From JAGGSN01 sp965603725 (GTDB lineage Bacteria; Zixibacteria; MSB-5A5; UBA10806; 4484-95), in NCBI GenBank assembly GCA_965603725.1, contig CBFDEC010000001.1, positions 79,264 to 143,263 on the forward strand: DNA of 64,000 nt, written 5' to 3'. The notes under the pieces were generated by a model that worked only from the letters and a program-made list of their open reading frames with translations, ran no database searches and was not told where the DNA came from. Position numbers and translations under genes: made by a program. Of this stretch, positions 60,843 through 64,000 are shown one piece after another (position 1 is the first letter of the stretch; each line of letters opens with the position of its first letter).

Positions 60843-61495
60843 TGCTTATACTCCTTTCTTTGTATTCAATTTATATTGAGCAAATTTAATTGTCAATCAT
60901 CTTAAATTTATATCAACAATCACTACTGTCCGGCCTTTCTATAAATAATAAATTAACAATTGTCATTCCCTCGAAAGAGGGAATCCATAACGTTGTATAT
61001 ACTGTTCAACCACTATTACTTAAAAACAACGGATAAAGCATCAATCATCATGGATTCCCCGCCTTGGCGGGGAATGACACCTTTCGTATCTCAAAATAAA
61101 ATCTATAATCTTTGAAAACAACCATACAAAATGTGAGAATTCTAATCCCTTAAAACAAAGTCGTTTAATTGATGATAATATTTCACAATCTTTAAATCAT
61201 TCATCCTGTTCTTAAAAAAGTCCGGACACTAATGATCAACAATATATAATACTAATTCACATCATAACATACGAATTGTTATTAAAAAAGATTTAACTTC
61301 TAAAGAGTATTATTATATTACTGTCGTGTTTTTATTGGCATTTGAGGGACCTTTAGACCGTTGAATGAATGACATAAAGAGGTAATGTGTAAAGAATTTA
61401 AATATGATCTCCAGGATCTAATCTGTGAAACATTCGATATTTATATAAAGAAAAGCAACATCATCTCGATCGAATCAATAACCATGGCGAAACAG
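60843..61495. other. AT-rich intergenic region with a palindromic element
   Basis: 650 bp between the M16 and PilZ genes (both minus). Apart from the element at 60962-61078 I see no gene; it is very AT-rich to the right. Confidence 0.55.
60962..61078. repeat. Double-hairpin inverted-repeat element (GTCATTCCC arms)
   Basis: Outer arms GTCATTCCC (60962-60970) and GGGAATGAC (61070-61078). Inside, ATTCCCTC/GAGGGAAT (60965-60984) and ATTCCCCGCC/GGCGGGGAAT (61054-61075) form two hairpins around a 69-bp spacer. Resembles a widespread type of non-autonomous palindromic unit. Confidence 0.65.
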
Positions 61496-61858
61496 TCAAT
61501 CAACAGAAAGCCAGCGGTCCTCTAAGGTCGCCTCTTCAATGAATTGCTCGATCACTTCAATATCTTTTAAAGGAACATCTAAAAGCTGAATACCGGAATC
61601 ATAAAAACCCGGATGAACAGCCCGTTTGCTCCATACTACTCTAGCGTCAAATGTAATATCCTTTTTTTTCTTTAATGCTGTAGGCAAAGTCATTCTGAAT
61701 TGATAAATTCTATTTATATCAATCGGTTCCTCGCTGTATAATCCCATACCCTCAGTTGTAATATCTACTAACCGTCCGATTGAGTCGTCCGTGTTTCTTT
61801 CATGAACTTTAAGGTAAGAAATCACATGCATTCTTCTAAGTCTTCTTCCCTCTAACAT
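61496..61858 (-). CDS. PilZ-domain protein
   Basis: 120 residues from ATG 61858 (GAGGAG upstream; the TTG at 61873 is rejected because it overlaps that SD). The c-di-GMP motifs are present: RRLRR near the N-terminus and the D-x-T-x-x-G of VDITTEGMGLYSEE, followed by a barrel (FDARVVWSKRAV, YDSGIQLLDVP). PilZ proteins sense c-di-GMP and act on motility or polysaccharide. Alone here. Confidence 0.88.
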   Translation of the reverse strand: MLEGRRLRRMHVISYLKVHERNTDDSIGRLVDITTEGMGLYSEEPIDINRIYQFRMTLPTALKKKKDITFDARVVWSKRAVHPGFYDSGIQLLDVPLKDIEVIEQFIEEATLEDRWLSVD

Positions 61859-62182
61859 ATATCTCCTCAACAAAGATTATCTCAATAATAATTCTCATTG
61901 GTCCCTATAAAAATCTTCACCGGGACTTTAAATGACACCCGACTGATGTTTATCATTTTATCGGCAATGGATTATCTGAAATGAATTATGTAAATGAAAA
62001 AGTATAGGTTTGAAGCATTAATAATGTTAATAATGAAACGCAACAAACCATTAATTAGGTATATTTGACTATAAAAATCATTCCTTCAACATATTTTAGG
62101 CATTTTTAAAGCAGTCTTGATTAATGAACGCAAATATTGTAATTTATTGTAATTGCAGTCATTGGCGCTTTTTGGAGGAAAA
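61859..62182. other. Intergenic region between PilZ and ggt
   Basis: 320-bp divergent gap, strongly AT-rich, including the repeated word ATTGTAATT at about 62135-62155. I see no clear promoter or ORF. Confidence 0.4.
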
Positions 62183-63883
62183 ATGAAACGTTTATTAATT
62201 ATAAAAACAGCGATTTTAATTTTATTTGTATTAGCATATTCCGTCTGGTCGGCTTCACCCAGACCGGCTGCAGCACAAAATGGCATGGTTGTTTCATCGG
62301 AACCCATTGCGGCAGGAATCGGTCTGCAAATTCTTCAGGATGGGGGCAATGCGGCGGATGCGGCCATTGCTGTCGCTGCGGCGCTGAATGTAACCGAAGG
62401 CTGCAACTCGGGAATGGGCGGCGGTTGTTTCATTTTAATTTATTGGTCCGAAACCGGACAGGTGTTTGCCATTGACGGCAGAGAGCGGGCTTCCATAAAT
62501 GCCCACCGCAATCTATATATCAATTCTGCTGATTCAACTGTAATCCCGGGTTTGTCTACAGAGGGCGTTACTGCCGTTGCCACACCGGGTGAGCCGGCCG
62601 CCCTGGCAATGATTGCCAAGAAGTGGGGAAAACATCCATGGAAAAAACTGATTGAACCCGCTGCTGCTTTGGCCGATACCGGGTTTATACTCTCACGCAC
62701 CTATGCGGAAAGACTTATATATTCAAGAGAGCGCCTTTATCAATACCCCTCCAGCCGGGAAATATTTTTCCCCGGTAATGATACGCTTCCCTACGGTTTC
62801 GGTGATCGATTAGTTCAAAAGGACCTGGCAAAGTTTCTTAAGAAATTATCAAAACAAGGTATTGATTGGTTTTATAACGGCGGTTTTTCAAAAACCTTAT
62901 CAGATTATATCACTGAAAACGGGGGTTATTTAACTGCAGATGATCTAAAAACCTACAAAGCCGTCCAGCGTCAGCCGATTCGGGGAAGTTTTCGCGGTTA
63001 TGATATTTATTCCATGCCGCCGCCGTCATCGGGGGGCATCCATGTCGTGCAGATTTTAGAGATGCTTGAACCGTTTTATTTGCGTTACTGGGAGCCGGGG
63101 TCGTCAGAGCCGCTTCATATTATAATTGAATCGATGAAACGAGCCTTTGCCGATCGCGCCTATTACCTTGGCGATCCCGATTTTGTAGATATCCCCCTTG
63201 ACGGGCTATTGGATTCGACCTATCTTGCAGACCACCGTTCCACAATAAAACCGCATCAGGCGTCAAATATACCTGGAGCGGGTATTCTTCCTGCACGCGA
63301 AAGCTCTGAAACAACACATTTTTCGATTATAGACAGCAAGGGCAACATGGTGGCTGTTACTGCCAGTCTGAATACTAGTTTCGGGTCGGCGGTTATCCTT
63401 CCGGGGTGGGGATTGCTGCTTAATAACCATATGGATGATTTCTCGCTTCAACCGGGAGCGCCCAACTATTACGGGCTGGTCGGGTCTGAAGCCAACGCCA
63501 TTGAACCGGGCAAGCGGCCTCTCTCTTCCATGTCGCCTACAATTGTTCTCAAAGACAGCAAGCCTGCCGGTATCTTCGGTTCGCCGGGCGGACCGAAAAT
63601 CATCACAACAGTTGTGCAAACATTTCTAAACATCGTTGAATTCGGTATGGATGTACAGCAGGCAGTGGATTTTCCAAGAGTGCATCACCAGTGGAAACCG
63701 GATGTTGTGTTTGTCGAGGATGGAATCCCCACAGATGTTCTGGTTAATCTTCAGGCTAAGGGGCATAGAATCTATCAGGCCGGTCTCTGGTCTTCGGCTC
63801 AGTGTATCTGGATTGACCCGGAAACAGGCTTAATAACCGGCGGCACCGACAGCCGCTCGGAGGGGATAGCGGCTGGATATTAA
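62183..63883 (+). CDS. ggt: Gamma-glutamyltransferase
   Basis: 566 residues from ATG 62183 (GGAGGAAAA upstream). Signal peptide, then the large subunit (GMVVSSEPIAAGIGLQIL, GGNAADAAIAVAAALNVTEG, MGGGCFILIYW). The self-cleavage site is before T377 in ETTHFSI, which becomes the nucleophile of the small subunit; substrate residues GSEANAIEPGKRPLSSMSPT are present. Periplasmic enzyme cleaving glutathione and gamma-glutamyl peptides. Ends near the window edge with a terminator. Confidence 0.95.
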   Translation: MKRLLIIKTAILILFVLAYSVWSASPRPAAAQNGMVVSSEPIAAGIGLQILQDGGNAADAAIAVAAALNVTEGCNSGMGGGCFILIYWSETGQVFAIDGRERASINAHRNLYINSADSTVIPGLSTEGVTAVATPGEPAALAMIAKKWGKHPWKKLIEPAAALADTGFILSRTYAERLIYSRERLYQYPSSREIFFPGNDTLPYGFGDRLVQKDLAKFLKKLSKQGIDWFYNGGFSKTLSDYITENGGYLTADDLKTYKAVQRQPIRGSFRGYDIYSMPPPSSGGIHVVQILEMLEPFYLRYWEPGSSEPLHIIIESMKRAFADRAYYLGDPDFVDIPLDGLLDSTYLADHRSTIKPHQASNIPGAGILPARESSETTHFSIIDSKGNMVAVTASLNTSFGSAVILPGWGLLLNNHMDDFSLQPGAPNYYGLVGSEANAIEPGKRPLSSMSPTIVLKDSKPAGIFGSPGGPKIITTVVQTFLNIVEFGMDVQQAVDFPRVHHQWKPDVVFVEDGIPTDVLVNLQAKGHRIYQAGLWSSAQCIWIDPETGLITGGTDSRSEGIAAGY

Positions 63884-63971
63884 TGTTGAAAGAAATCCGC
63901 TTCTTACTTGAAGAATTATATTATACTGTGGTGTCGACCCTCTGAAGGCTGTGCCAAAAGTCCAATCAGGT

Positions 63972-64000
63972 GCTGCCGGAACTATGATTCCGGCAGCTTT
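63972..64000 (+). terminator. Terminator-like hairpin after ggt
   Basis: GCTGCCGGAA (63972-63981) and TTCCGGCAGC (63988-63997) pair perfectly around CTATGA, followed by TTT at the window end. Confidence 0.6.

Overview
The window is a piece of chromosome from a Gram-negative (diderm) bacterium, moderately AT-rich and densely coded, with no plasmid, phage or transposase genes. Outer-membrane biology is plain: an LpxC-FabZ fusion, LptE, PorV/FadL-like barrels, a TonB-receptor-like barrel, lipoproteins and a T9SS-style C-terminal domain. Secreted proteins with dockerin-like calcium loops, an MXAN_6640-type metalloprotease and a DUF5117-type metalloprotease point to the FCB group, most like candidate phylum Zixibacteria or a neighbour. 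That placement is inference from gene content.

Layout. 1-5670 (+): overlapping operon of a cyclodeaminase end, PHP phosphoesterase, secreted metalloprotease, ECF S component and outer-membrane receptor. 5671-6271 (-): retropepsin plus a small partner. 6521-11806 (+): MFS-PHP pair, prepilin peptidase, sensor kinase. 11876-14218 (-): secretome patch (cohesin-like/dockerin protein, stand-alone FTP/PepSY protein, frameshifted dockerin gene). 14463-16883 (+): SppA with an N-terminal barrel-like domain, then tRNA-Arg and about 1 kb of repeats. 19382-26129 (-): eleven-gene operon ecfT-truA-fsa-purB-psd-pssA-purS-purQ-DUF4321-tatA-unknown. 26255-28843: Fur, lipoprotein, ECF sigma/anti-sigma, DUF6249. 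28947-35070 (-): MATE exporter and the ffh-rpsP-khpA-rimM-trmD-rplS-rnhB translation/export operon. 35643-45261 (-): PorV, lptE, hutI, lpxC-fabZ, comM, unknown, metalloprotease. 45608-48342 (+): iscS-like, iscU, nadA. 48471-52403 (-): lipoproteins and barrels. 53014-60842 (-): tightly packed hydrolase operon (creatininase family, membrane protein, M1 peptidase, FAH family, HDAC family, M16 peptidase). 61496-63883: PilZ protein and gamma-glutamyltransferase.

Most notable: (i) an IscS-like protein that has lost the PLP lysine and its flanking His, encoded with an intact IscU and NadA; (ii) at least five SD-less genes whose -10 boxes sit 6-11 nt before the start codon, suggesting leaderless mRNAs; (iii) two likely frameshifts in homopolymers (rnhB and a dockerin gene); (iv) palindromic repeat families in nearly every long intergenic gap, including a tRNA-Arg 3'-end duplication and a decayed paralogue tail; (v) the receptor/ECF-S uptake operon and the retropepsin pair.
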